From Claveliimonas monacensis (lineage in GTDB: Bacteria; Bacillota; Clostridia; Lachnospirales; Lachnospiraceae): 64,000 nucleotides of DNA. Where the stretch lies: positions 1 through 64,000 of the forward strand of contig NZ_JADCKL010000013.1 of assembly GCF_014982975.1 (NCBI RefSeq). Reading direction: 5' to 3'. Every line of letters starts with the position of its first letter. The first letter of the stretch is position 1. A model generated the notes under the pieces. It was not told the DNA's origin and did not search any database. It saw only the letters and a list, made by a program, of their open reading frames with translations. The translations under genes and the position numbers were made by a program. Shown in pieces: positions 36,482-45,082 of the stretch.

Positions 36482-37360
36482 TTATTCCTGCTGCCAGATC
36501 TTCCAGATCTCATCCGGTCCAGGACGGTCCAGGAATCTGGCCTCTTCGCCGTTTCGTATGATCTTGTCCCTGTCATTTCTCATCCTGCCTATGACCTGGG
36601 CCCTGATCTGCTGCCGGCCCAGCCGCTCGGCCGCTTCTTCACCGTCGGCTGCCGCAAGAAGGAAACATCCCGCGGAGGTGAGCTGATAGGGATTGATGTG
36701 GAAAATCTCGCACACTTCGATGGTCTCCTGCCGGACCGGGATCTTCTTCAGATCCACGTCCAGCCCCCGCCCGGTCCGGGCGGACAAGTCCCACAGGGCC
36801 TTGAAGACGCCTCCCTGGCCCACATGGCGGATCACAGGGATCTGCGCTCTCCTGGCTGCCGCAGCTGTGTCCAGGGCAAAGATCTGCTCCTGGCTGGCCC
36901 GGATCAGCCGCAGGAAAGAGGGGGCAAACCTGCGGGAGAGGATCTCTCCTTTCTCCTCTCCGATCCGCAGCATCCCCTCCAGGCCGGCGCTGCCGGCCAC
37001 CAGAAGATCCAGCTCACCTGTATCTTCTGAACATTCAGGGCCCGATCCTCCGGCCCCTTCCGGGCTCTTAGATGCTGTCCGCCCCTCTGCCGTCACCAGG
37101 GCGCAGGGAAGGGACACCGCCGGGCATCTGCCTCCCTCCGTCTCCTCTGTTTCGAGAAAAAATGGCAGATCCCCTGCCATTTTCTTCCACTTTTTCTTCA
37201 GATCATACAGGCAGGTATTCTCCCTGTCTGCCGGTATCTGGAACGCCGCTCTGGCGGCAAATGTCTCAATGCCCCGGGCCGCCAGGGCGTTGACACAGTG
37301 GGCCAGGGCATACCGCCCGATATCTCCCTGTTCCCCGTATATGATCGCTGTCTCTGTCAC
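36482..37360 (-). CDS. AIR synthase/HypE-like C-terminal domain protein
   Basis: A 292-residue soluble protein. The segment from VGQGGVFKALWDLSARTGRG through ETIEVCEIFHINPYQLTSAG resembles the C-terminal half of the PurM/HypE fold. The N-terminal ATP-binding half is not recognisable, being replaced by MTETAIIYGEQGDIGRYALA and a Gly/Glu-rich central part. Catalytic activity as a phosphate-transfer enzyme is therefore doubtful. It starts at GTG, ten bases after AAGGAG, and lies 13 bases from the VanW gene. Confidence 0.7.
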   Translation of the reverse strand: MTETAIIYGEQGDIGRYALAHCVNALAARGIETFAARAAFQIPADRENTCLYDLKKKWKKMAGDLPFFLETEETEGGRCPAVSLPCALVTAEGRTASKSPEGAGGSGPECSEDTGELDLLVAGSAGLEGMLRIGEEKGEILSRRFAPSFLRLIRASQEQIFALDTAAAARRAQIPVIRHVGQGGVFKALWDLSARTGRGLDVDLKKIPVRQETIEVCEIFHINPYQLTSAGCFLLAAADGEEAAERLGRQQIRAQVIGRMRNDRDKIIRNGEEARFLDRPGPDEIWKIWQQE

Positions 37361-37373
37361 AATCTGCTCTCCT

Positions 37374-38918
37374 TTATCCTTCTGTCTGGGTCTGCTCCTG
37401 CTGGCTCTGGCCTCCCGCCGAGGCAGCCTGGCTCACCGCCGCATTGATCTTCGCCTGATCCTGGGAGGCGATGGCATCCTGCAGGGCTTTCAGGACATCC
37501 CCGCTGGCCGAGGCAGTGCCCACCTCGATAATCTGGTCCGATTTCTCATAGTGGCTTGTGTTGAACACTTCCCGGCTGACTTCCTCTCCGTTCTCGTACA
37601 CGATCTTCCAGAGCTGGGCCTCCACGCCGTCGTGGGGACTGCCTGTTTCCTGGGTCGTGCCTGCCGCCAGCTCGCTGTTCTCTTTATAGACGGTCCCATA
37701 GGGCTCCGTGCTGATGGTCTCGCTCTCGTACTCCACAGTCCGTCCCTCGGGCCTTGTCTCCTTGCCATAGATGATGAACTGGAGCTGGTTGCTGTCATTG
37801 ATCTCGCCGTATATATAGATCGGTGTGTCGTAACTGTTCTTGAACTTAAAGTCCAGATAATCCCCGGCAATAGCCGCGTCCCTGGAAGGCTTCACGTAAG
37901 CCACTGTCATGGAGTGGGGTGACCGCTCCACCACTTCCAGCTCAGCGTAGATCACCGCATTGTAGAGCGTGGTGGACACCTGGCAGATGCCGCCGCCGTA
38001 GTCTGAGACAACCTGCCCGTTCTCGTAGGCTCCCGCCTCCACGTAGCCGTTCTCCGGCGTAAAAGGTCCGGTGATCTGGCCCACAGACAGCGTCTCTCCC
38101 GGCATCAGGATCTTTCCGTTCAGCTTATCCACGCCATTTTTCAGGTTCTGCCACCTCTCGCCGCCACCCGCATTGGTCCAGAAGCTGCCCAGCTCATCCT
38201 GTATGGAGGACAGATCCTCCTCCGTGATCTGGGGCTTCTCCTTTTTGGTCTGCAGCTCCACCGTGAAATCTTCATGCTCCCACTGGTCATTGAGATGGTC
38301 TGTGACAGCGTCCATAGTGGCCTCCACATCCACCGTCTTTCCCTCCTGCTCCGGCGTGATCTCAAAGGAGGTGGCCGTCTTCTGGATGGAGGCATCTACA
38401 GCCCCCTGCACAAGGGACGCTGCCCGCTCATTCAGGACAGCCTCGGTCTGCTCTGCGTCCAGGCTGAATTTCTCCCGGATCACATACTTCTCTTTTTCCA
38501 GCCCCTTCTGCTGCCTGTAACGGAAAAAGACGCTTCCCGTCTTGCCGTAGTTCACTGCCTCTTCTGTCAGTTTTTCCACATCACTGGCAGACAATCCCAG
38601 CTCGCTTAACGTGGCCTGGGCGGAGCCGTTTTCCGCTGTCAGGGTCACTGTCACCGCGCCGTCCGACGCCGCGTGCTCCTCCAGGGAGGCGCTGGCCTCC
38701 TTCGCTGTCATGCCGGACACGTCCTGGGCCCCGATCCACACATTGTCGCAGATGACATCCGGGTCCACTTTATTCACATAATTTCTAAAATGCATATAAA
38801 CACCCAGCAGGGCAATCAGTACCAGCCCCGCGGCTGCCATAATGAGAAGACGCATCTGCTTCTGTCTTCTCCTGGTCATTCTCTTTGTTTCCCTCAGGCT
38901 CCTTTTCCGTGTCGCCAT
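37374..38918 (-). CDS. VanW-family membrane-anchored cell wall protein
   Basis: A 514-residue protein with a basic N-terminus and one transmembrane anchor (LLIMAAAGLVLIALLGVYM). Two repeats of a putative peptidoglycan-binding domain (VSGMTAKEASASLEEH and the region after it) follow. Next is the VanW domain with GPFTPENGYVEAG and SDYGGGICQVSTTLYNAVI. A G5-like beta segment comes near the end (KIVYENGEEVSREVFNTS), then a Gln-rich tail. VanW proteins are envelope-associated, with no firmly known activity; the vancomycin link is historical. A 34-residue membrane peptide gene lies just upstream. Confidence 0.9.
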   Translation of the reverse strand: MATRKRSLRETKRMTRRRQKQMRLLIMAAAGLVLIALLGVYMHFRNYVNKVDPDVICDNVWIGAQDVSGMTAKEASASLEEHAASDGAVTVTLTAENGSAQATLSELGLSASDVEKLTEEAVNYGKTGSVFFRYRQQKGLEKEKYVIREKFSLDAEQTEAVLNERAASLVQGAVDASIQKTATSFEITPEQEGKTVDVEATMDAVTDHLNDQWEHEDFTVELQTKKEKPQITEEDLSSIQDELGSFWTNAGGGERWQNLKNGVDKLNGKILMPGETLSVGQITGPFTPENGYVEAGAYENGQVVSDYGGGICQVSTTLYNAVIYAELEVVERSPHSMTVAYVKPSRDAAIAGDYLDFKFKNSYDTPIYIYGEINDSNQLQFIIYGKETRPEGRTVEYESETISTEPYGTVYKENSELAAGTTQETGSPHDGVEAQLWKIVYENGEEVSREVFNTSHYEKSDQIIEVGTASASGDVLKALQDAIASQDQAKINAAVSQAASAGGQSQQEQTQTEG

Positions 38919-38959
38919 ACGCTCCCGCCTATCCTTCCTGGTTGCATCTCATCCTGTCT

Positions 38960-39064
38960 CTACACCATGACAGCTGGTATGATGGACGTGGCCACCATCG
39001 CTACGATAACGATCATAATGATGATCGCAATGATCCGCCTTGTCCGCTTGTTATTAAAATTCAT
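38960..39064 (-). CDS. 34-residue single-pass membrane peptide
   Basis: A very short gene preceded by AAAGGAG eight bases before its ATG. It encodes a basic head (MNFNNKRTRRI) followed by one hydrophobic helix (IAIIIMIVIVAMVATSIIP). The basic head puts the N-terminus inside the cell. Its strong ribosome binding site and full transmembrane design argue for a real gene; the family may be DUF4044-like, from memory only. It sits 41 bases before the VanW gene and is probably co-transcribed. Confidence 0.7.
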   Translation of the reverse strand: MNFNNKRTRRIIAIIIMIVIVAMVATSIIPAVMV

Positions 39065-39108
39065 GTTCTTTTCTCCTTTTTATGGCCGCTTTCTACATTG
39101 TAAACTTT

Positions 39109-40866
39109 TTATTTTCCTTTTGCAATACGTATTCCTTTTCCGTCGTTTGTCAGCGGATCTCTGTTCCTGTAGTCGAACAGCACATACACATCCTTCCGGG
39201 AAAAATATTCCAGGTGGGTCATCCGCCGGAGCTGATTTTTGTCGGCCCCCTCGTACCCCTCCAGATATCTGTGCTCCCGCGCCTCCTCCTCGTAGAAGCT
39301 GCGGGCCCACTGGCCATCCACCAGGGATTCCCCGGCAAAATCCGGGCGGTTCTTTGCATTTTCCCGGAGATAGTAGTCATAGATCAGCCGCTCCCGCATC
39401 TCCTCCTCGTCCTGCGGGTACGTCTCCCTGACAAAGTCAAGGAGGATCCGGTACCGGGCGGCCCGGGCGTGCTGCACTTGCCCCATGCCATGTCCCCGGT
39501 AGAAATCCGCCAGCTTCTTGTACAGGGCAAACGCAGAGTCCTCCCTCCTCTCCAGGAGGGCCAGCGCCGCCTTAAACTGGCCGCTGTTATAGTAGGTCTC
39601 CGTCATATCCTCCACTCCCTTCAGGGTCAGGATATCGCCGTAGGACAGCCACCTGGTAGAGAGCACCTCGTAGGGCGGAGTATCCCGGCAAAGAAGGCCG
39701 TACGCCTCCTTCCTCTCCTCCATGCGGGAGCCCTTCAGCACTTTGAGGAACCCCAGCTGCAGCTGATCCGGGCGCATGGCATACACCCTGTCAAAAGAGC
39801 GCCCGAAGCTGTCCAGGTCCTCCCAGGGAAGACCGGCGATCAGATCCAGGTGCTGGTGTACGTTGCGCCCTTCCCGCACCTTCTGCACCGCCCGCTCCAG
39901 CCGTTCCAGGTCCATGGTCCGGCGGATCTCCCGGATGGTGTCCGGATTGACAGACTGAACGCCGATCTCCAGCTGGATCAGGCCGGGACGCATGGAGCGG
40001 ATCAGGGACAGCTCCTCCTCATTCAGCAGGTCCGCCGAGACCTCAAAGTGAAAGTTGGTGATGCCGTTGTCGTGCTCATGGATGTATTTCCAGATCTCCA
40101 GGGCATGATCGTGGCGGCAGTTAAATGTGCGGTCCACGAATTTCACCTGCTGCGTCCCCGCATCCAGGAAAAACCGGATCTCCTTTTTAACCAGGTCGAG
40201 GCTGCGCAGCCGCAGCCTCTTGTCCACGGAAGACAGACAGTAGCTGCAGGAAAACGGGCAGCCCCGGCTACTCTCATAATAGACGATCTTGTGCCGGAAA
40301 TCTGTCATATCCTGGTAGACAAAGGGAATTTTATCCATGTCCATGGGCTCTCTCCAGGGATGATCCTCCACCTGTCCCCGGCTGTTCCGGCAAGTGATCC
40401 CTTCGATCCCCTCCAGGTCCGCCGCCTCGCCTCTTTCGCTGGCCGCGATTCTTGCCGCCAGGGCGGCGAACGTCTCCTCCCCCTCCCCCTTCATGATCCC
40501 TCTGACCTGGGGGAACTGCGCAAGCATCTGCACAGAGTCGTAGGAGACCTCCGGCCCTCCCAGCCAGATCTCTGTCTCCGGCAGCACTTTCCTGATCTCG
40601 GGCAGGAGCATGCGGATCATCTGTATGTTCCAGATATAGCAGGAAAAGCAGAGAAGATCCGGCTTTCTCCTGTAAATGTCCTCCATGACAGCCTCCGGCT
40701 GCTGGTTGATGGTGTACTCGCCGATCTGGATCTCCACGCCGGCAAAGGCGCTCCCCCCGCAGTCGCCCGCAAGGCGCTCATCTGCATAGGCTTTCAGGCT
40801 GTACACAGCCAGGTTGGAGTGTATGTATTTGGCATTGATAGCTGCTAATAATATCTTCTTCATCAT
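39109..40866 (-). CDS. B12-binding radical SAM protein with DUF4080
   Basis: A 585-residue enzyme of the cobalamin-dependent radical SAM class. The N-terminal Rossmann-like B12-binding domain spans about residues 1-150 (SCYIWNIQMIRMLLPEI, LGGPEVSYD). The radical SAM core carries the cluster motif RGCPFSCSYCLSS (CxxxCxxC), followed by VKFVDRTFNC and LIQLEIGVQSVN. The C-terminal region fits DUF4080. The B12-binding histidine is not obvious. Substrate unknown; related proteins are often loosely annotated as anaerobic magnesium-protoporphyrin cyclase-like. Confidence 0.88.
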   Translation of the reverse strand: MMKKILLAAINAKYIHSNLAVYSLKAYADERLAGDCGGSAFAGVEIQIGEYTINQQPEAVMEDIYRRKPDLLCFSCYIWNIQMIRMLLPEIRKVLPETEIWLGGPEVSYDSVQMLAQFPQVRGIMKGEGEETFAALAARIAASERGEAADLEGIEGITCRNSRGQVEDHPWREPMDMDKIPFVYQDMTDFRHKIVYYESSRGCPFSCSYCLSSVDKRLRLRSLDLVKKEIRFFLDAGTQQVKFVDRTFNCRHDHALEIWKYIHEHDNGITNFHFEVSADLLNEEELSLIRSMRPGLIQLEIGVQSVNPDTIREIRRTMDLERLERAVQKVREGRNVHQHLDLIAGLPWEDLDSFGRSFDRVYAMRPDQLQLGFLKVLKGSRMEERKEAYGLLCRDTPPYEVLSTRWLSYGDILTLKGVEDMTETYYNSGQFKAALALLERREDSAFALYKKLADFYRGHGMGQVQHARAARYRILLDFVRETYPQDEEEMRERLIYDYYLRENAKNRPDFAGESLVDGQWARSFYEEEAREHRYLEGYEGADKNQLRRMTHLEYFSRKDVYVLFDYRNRDPLTNDGKGIRIAKGK

Positions 40867-40956
40867 GCCTGTTATTGTACTATATTCCGCCGGGTTTTAC
40901 AATAAATCCCGGGTGCGGACACACAGCCCGGCCTCATTTTTTCCTTCAAGAGAAAA

Positions 40957-40981
40957 CCGGCCCCGTTTCTGTCGGGGCCGG
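40957..40981 (-). terminator. terminator after the CdaR-like regulator
   Basis: CCGGCCCCG (40957-40965) and CGGGGCCGG (40973-40981) form a perfect nine-base GC stem followed by TTTTC on the minus strand. Confidence 0.8.
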
Positions 40982-40994
40982 CTGCTCCTGCTGG

Positions 40995-42089
40995 CTAACT
41001 GTTCTTCTCTTTCATTGCTCTCATATGTTTTTCTACCATGAGAGCGATCTTAAATGTCATGGCGTCCTCAAAGACGCGGACATCCAGACCTGTCTTTTTC
41101 TGTATCTTCTCCAGCCGGTACACCAGTGTGTTCCGGTGCACGTACAGTTTTCTCGCAGTCTCCGAGATATTCAGGTTATTTTCAAAGAAGGTGTAGACTG
41201 CTGTCAGTTCCTCCTCCTCAAAGTTATCCATTGCATTTCCCTCAAAGACTTCATCCAGGAACATCTCGCACAGGGAGGCCGGAAGCTGGTGTATAAGCCG
41301 GCCGATCCCCAGCACTTTGTAGGACAGCACCCGCCTCTGCGAGTAGAAGACGCGCCCCACTTCCATAGCCATGTCCGCTTCTTTATAAGAGCGGGACACA
41401 TCTTTCAGCTCTTCCACGATGGTGCCGTAGGAGATCCGAACGCCCACCATGGCCTCCATGCCCAGTGTATCCACGATCACATCTGCCATGTGCTGGATCT
41501 GGTCATAACCCTCCGTTGGCTCCAGCGCTTTCACAAGGATGATGTGCTTCTCTTCTATAGATGTGGCGAAATCTTTGATACCGATGGCAAACATGCCTTT
41601 CAGCGTCTCAAGCACTAGGGTGTCTTCCGCGTTCTGAGGTTCCACCAGGAACACCACTCTTCTCTGCACCACAGGGATCTTCAGCCTTTTTGCCTGGTTG
41701 TATATATCCACCAGGAGCAGATTGTCCAGGATCAGGCTCTGGATGAACCTGTTTTTGTCCATTTTGCTCCGGTTCACAGAGGCCAGGCTCTCCAGATGGC
41801 TGATGCCGAAGCGGCCGGCCATCACTGCTTTGTCGTCTGTCCCCGCCATTGCGAGTATATAGAGATGTTCATTGCTCTCCACAAGGAACAGGCTCTCGTC
41901 CCCAGTCTCTTCCTGGCTCCCTGTCTTCTCATAGTTTTCGATCAGCGCTGTTACTGCATGGGCCTGAGGCTTTGCCTTTATGTTGGTGGCCGCCATGCAC
42001 TCTGCTTTCTCGTTCCAGACAGAACAGTCATAGCCTGATATCCTTTTGATCTCCTGAAGTAATTTTTGTATCGTCTGGTTAGACAGCAA
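40995..42089 (-). CDS. PucR/CdaR-type helix-turn-helix regulator
   Basis: A 364-residue transcription factor. The C-terminal HTH_30 domain is clear: NLNISETARKLYVHRNTLVYRL followed by KIQKKTGLDVRVFEDA. Upstream is a GGDEF-like or CdaR-type central domain (VGVRISYGTIVEELKDVSRS). The N-terminal third starts at TIQKLLQEIKRISGYDCSVW and may sense a ligand. A TTG start is inferred because GGAAG lies seven bases before it and the upstream small gene ends five bases ahead. The effector is unknown; sugar-acid or purine metabolites are common in this family. Confidence 0.85.
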   Translation of the reverse strand: MLSNQTIQKLLQEIKRISGYDCSVWNEKAECMAATNIKAKPQAHAVTALIENYEKTGSQEETGDESLFLVESNEHLYILAMAGTDDKAVMAGRFGISHLESLASVNRSKMDKNRFIQSLILDNLLLVDIYNQAKRLKIPVVQRRVVFLVEPQNAEDTLVLETLKGMFAIGIKDFATSIEEKHIILVKALEPTEGYDQIQHMADVIVDTLGMEAMVGVRISYGTIVEELKDVSRSYKEADMAMEVGRVFYSQRRVLSYKVLGIGRLIHQLPASLCEMFLDEVFEGNAMDNFEEEELTAVYTFFENNLNISETARKLYVHRNTLVYRLEKIQKKTGLDVRVFEDAMTFKIALMVEKHMRAMKEKNS

Positions 42090-42093
42090 TATG

Positions 42094-42246
42094 TCACTTC
42101 CTTTCCGGGTATTGTTCCCGCTTTTTCCAATCCCGCATCTGATAGTCGAAGATCTCGATCTCCAGCTCAGTGTGGTATCTGTCCGCCAGATAAAGGACTG
42201 CTGCCGGCAACAGGGCTGCAGCGACATAGACTAAGGTTCTCTTCAT
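42094..42246 (-). CDS. 50-residue small membrane protein
   Basis: AGGAGGAG lies seven bases before the ATG. The product starts with one hydrophobic segment (TLVYVAAALLPAAVLYLA) and ends in a charged, Trp/Tyr-containing tail (IFDYQMRDWKKREQYPERK). Its stop is five bases before the TTG start of the CdaR-like gene and its ribosome binding site is among the strongest in the window, so it is likely translated. No family recognised. Confidence 0.7.
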   Translation of the reverse strand: MKRTLVYVAAALLPAAVLYLADRYHTELEIEIFDYQMRDWKKREQYPERK

Positions 42247-42308
42247 AGATTTCTCCTCCTGCTGTTTTCCATACCTTGGATACCGTCCTACATAATATAG
42301 CCGTCGAA

Positions 42309-42764
42309 CTATGTCGTTTTTCCCCTCTGGCGCTGAAATTTTTTTAATTTTTCTTTGATCCGGTCCATTCTCCGATAGACCGCTTTATCTGTAATACCTA
42401 TTATATCAGAAATTTCCCATGTCTCATAACCCATTATTTTTAAATATAGGATTTCTTTTCCCACATCGTCCAGTTCCCGCAGAAGCTGTTCCATGCTCTC
42501 CGACAGCAGACGGCCATTTTCTGTCTGTGTGTGCTTCGCTGCTGCCTTCCCGAATTCGCGGAGCCACCCTTCTGCCTCATAGGCCTCCCAGGGCGCCCAG
42601 TGCTCCAGAAATCTGCGCTCGGACTTAAAGATATCCCAGTCATATTCCCGTAGGTTCTGTATTTCTTCCTCTTCCATTCCCGACTGCCGCAGAACCTTCT
42701 CCTCCTGTTCCTTTTCACTTTTCCACAGCAGCTCCTCTCTGGCTTTATTGTATTCCCATTCCAA
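42309..42764 (-). CDS. sigma-70 region 4-like HTH protein, uncertain N-terminus
   Basis: A 151-residue acidic protein whose C-terminus resembles sigma region 4: LDDVGKEILYLKIMGYETWE, ISDIIGITDKAVYRRMDRI, KEKLKKF. Region 2 is not recognisable. The only in-frame start is TTG, with AAGGAT 16 bases away, which is too far. An overlapping frame just upstream reads LPKERIYRHRDKTHKDKIRE, which looks like a continuation of the same charged protein, so a frameshift or an alternative start is suspected. It lies 62 bases before the 50-residue membrane protein gene and may be a regulator of that unit. Confidence 0.6.
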   Translation of the reverse strand: MEWEYNKAREELLWKSEKEQEEKVLRQSGMEEEEIQNLREYDWDIFKSERRFLEHWAPWEAYEAEGWLREFGKAAAKHTQTENGRLLSESMEQLLRELDDVGKEILYLKIMGYETWEISDIIGITDKAVYRRMDRIKEKLKKFQRQRGKTT

Positions 42765-42870
42765 TTCTCGCGTATTTTATCCTTATGTGTCTTATCTCTA
42801 TGTCTGTATATACGTTCTTTTGGCAACAGATCCAGCAGATGTGCCGATGCGCGCTCTGCCGGATAACCGC

Positions 42871-42898
42871 AAAAAGAGGAACACCCTTCCGGGTGTCC
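42871..42898 (-). terminator. terminator of the ABC ATPase gene
   Basis: GGACACCC (42898-42891 on the minus strand) pairs with GGGTGTTCC (42886-42878) around GGAA, followed by TCTTTTT, about 40 bases after the stop. Confidence 0.88.
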
Positions 42899-42936
42899 CT
42901 CCCTTGCTTTTCACATATTCATCTCAAAGTATCTGA

Positions 42937-44049
42937 CTAGTTTGTGATTGTCAGCTCTGTCTCTTTGTCAAAAATGTGGATCTTCTCAGCGTCCAGAGCG
43001 AATTTAACTGTGTCGCCGGATCTTGCTGTTGTTCTTGGATCAACTCTTGCTGTCATGCTTGAGCCCTCATAGTCGAAGTACAGGAGAACTTCAGCACCGA
43101 GCATCTCGTATACACGGATCTTAGCCTCGATCACTGTGTCAGGAGAAGCCTCGATGAACATCTGCTCATCATGTACGTCCTCAGGACGGATACCGAGAAC
43201 AACTGTCTTTCCATCATAGCCGCCTTCTTTGAGCGCTTTTGCTTTTGCAGGCGGAAGAGCGATTGTATGAGGTCCTGTTACAAGAGAAACTTTGTCTCCC
43301 TCAACTTTGCATGTAGCATCGATAAAGTTCATCTGCGGAGATCCGATGAATCCAGCAACGAACATATTACAAGGATAATCATACAGTGTCTGCGGTGTAT
43401 CTACCTGCTGTACAACACCAGCGTTCATAACTACGATTCTTGTACCAAGTGTCATAGCCTCTGTCTGGTCATGTGTTACGTAGATGATCGTTGTGCCCAG
43501 TCTCTGGTGCAGCTTGGAGATCTCAACACGCATCTGTCCACGGAGTTTTGCATCCAGGTTGGAGAGAGGCTCGTCCATAAGGAATACCTTGGGGTTACGA
43601 ACGATCGCACGTCCCATGGCAACACGCTGTCTCTGTCCACCGGAAAGAGCTTTCGGTTTACGATCCAGGAGAGCTTCCAGGTCAAGGATCTTGGCAGCCT
43701 CGCGAACCATCTTGTCGATCTGGTCCTTCGGAACTTTTCTCAGTTTCAGACCAAATGCCATGTTATCATATACTGTCATATGCGGATACAGAGCGTAGTT
43801 CTGGAATACCATTGCGATATCACGGTCCTTCGGCTCAACGTCGTTTACAACTCTGTCGCCGATCTTCAGCTCGCCGGATGTGATCTCCTCAAGACCTGCG
43901 ACCATACGGAGTGTCGTGGATTTTCCACATCCGGATGGTCCTACGAAGATGATAAATTCTTTATCTTCAATCTCAAGGTTGAAATCTTTAACAGCCTCAA
44001 ATCCGTTAGGATATGTTTTGTTAATGTGCTTTAATGATAAACTTGCCAT
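42937..44049 (-). CDS. msmK: sugar ABC transporter ATPase, MsmK/UgpC type
   Basis: A 370-residue ATPase that energises carbohydrate ABC importers. It shows Walker A GPSGCGKSTT, the Q-loop MVFQNYALYPHMTV, signature LSGGQRQRVAMGRA and Walker B VFLMDEPLSNLD, plus the H-loop VTHDQTEA. A C-terminal TOBE regulatory domain spans about residues 240-370. No permease or binding-protein genes lie nearby, as is typical for shared ATPases serving several sugar transporters. The gene uses a more biased codon set than its neighbours, which suggests high expression. Confidence 0.94.
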   Translation of the reverse strand: MASLSLKHINKTYPNGFEAVKDFNLEIEDKEFIIFVGPSGCGKSTTLRMVAGLEEITSGELKIGDRVVNDVEPKDRDIAMVFQNYALYPHMTVYDNMAFGLKLRKVPKDQIDKMVREAAKILDLEALLDRKPKALSGGQRQRVAMGRAIVRNPKVFLMDEPLSNLDAKLRGQMRVEISKLHQRLGTTIIYVTHDQTEAMTLGTRIVVMNAGVVQQVDTPQTLYDYPCNMFVAGFIGSPQMNFIDATCKVEGDKVSLVTGPHTIALPPAKAKALKEGGYDGKTVVLGIRPEDVHDEQMFIEASPDTVIEAKIRVYEMLGAEVLLYFDYEGSSMTARVDPRTTARSGDTVKFALDAEKIHIFDKETELTITN

Positions 44050-44120
44050 TGTTTTATTCCTCCTGTTAATGGTGCGCGGACAAGTCCGCTGTTCTTTTCT
44101 CTGCTACCCAGTATATAAAA

Positions 44121-44199
44121 AAAGAAGGGAGTGCGCCATGCCCAAGTTGAACAATCTTTTTTTTGATTTCTATACAACTTGACCAACTGTCCCTTCTTT
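44121..44199 (-). terminator. large stem-loop terminator after rsmI
   Basis: AAAGAAGGGA (44121-44130 complement, 44190-44199) gives a 10-base outer stem, with an inner CAAGTTG/CAACTTG pairing (44143-44149 and 44175-44181). On the minus strand TTTTTTT follows the stem. The transcript of rsmI would end here, upstream of msmK. Confidence 0.65.
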
Positions 44200-44221
44200 G
44201 TCTTTCGTCAATCTGCTCAGA

Positions 44222-45073
44222 TCATTCTCTTTCTTCCCGCAAAAGCGCCTGGTAGACCTCTCGTTTGCTGACGCCTCTGTCCCTGGCCACCTTTTTCATA
44301 GCCTCTTTTCGGTCCGCGCCCTCATCCGTGTAGTATGCCATATGCTCTTCCAGTGACATCTCCGCCCACTTTCTCTGGGACTGGCGGCGCAGCTCCTCCC
44401 GGCTCTTGGCCTGAATGACCAGCACGCACTCGCCCCGGGGCTCATGGCTTTGGTAGTAGGTGCAGGCCTCCCCCAGCGTGGATTGGTAGACGGTCTCATG
44501 TTTTTTGGTCAGCTCCCGGCAGACCGACACCTGCCGGTCTCCCAGCGTCTCCCTGAGCTCCTCCAAAGTCTTTACCAGGCGGTGGGGCGCCTCGTAGAGC
44601 ACGATGGTCCTTGTCTCGTCCTTCAGTTCCTCCAGCACGTCTCTTCTCTCTTTTTTGTCAGAGGGCAGGAAGGCCTCAAAGGCGAAACGCCTTGTGGGCA
44701 GCCCGGAGATAGTGAGGGCTGTCACGCAGGCCGCAGCACCGGGGACGGCTGTGACCGTGACCCCCGCCTCATGGCACATTTTTACAAGCTCTTCTCCGGG
44801 ATCTGAGATGCCCGGTGTGCCCGCGTCCGTGATCAGGGCGATATTTTTTCCCTCCAGGAGAAGGTCTGTCAGCTTTCTCCCCTTCTCGATCTTGTTGTAC
44901 TCGTGATAGCTGGTCATGGGCGTCCTGATCTCAAAATGATTGAGAAGTTTGATGCTGTTGCGGGTGTCCTCCGCCGCTATGAGATCTGCCTCTTTCAGGG
45001 TGCGCACGGCCCGGAAGGTCATGTCCTCCAGGTTCCCGATAGGGGTGGCGCACAGATACAATGTTCCTGCCAT
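44222..45073 (-). CDS. rsmI: 16S rRNA (cytidine-1402 2'-O)-methyltransferase
   Basis: A 283-residue tetrapyrrole-methylase-fold enzyme that methylates C1402 in the ribosomal P site. Motifs: TLYLCATPIGNLEDMTFRA at the N-terminus, LIAAEDTRNSIKLL, NIALITDAGTPGISDPGEEL and AVPGAAACVTALTISGLPT. The C-terminal HTH-like RDRGVSKREVYQALL is usual. It ends the pgi-rsmI operon, nine bases after the preceding gene. Confidence 0.97.
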   Translation of the reverse strand: MAGTLYLCATPIGNLEDMTFRAVRTLKEADLIAAEDTRNSIKLLNHFEIRTPMTSYHEYNKIEKGRKLTDLLLEGKNIALITDAGTPGISDPGEELVKMCHEAGVTVTAVPGAAACVTALTISGLPTRRFAFEAFLPSDKKERRDVLEELKDETRTIVLYEAPHRLVKTLEELRETLGDRQVSVCRELTKKHETVYQSTLGEACTYYQSHEPRGECVLVIQAKSREELRRQSQRKWAEMSLEEHMAYYTDEGADRKEAMKKVARDRGVSKREVYQALLREERE

Positions 45074-45082
45074 ATCTTTCTC

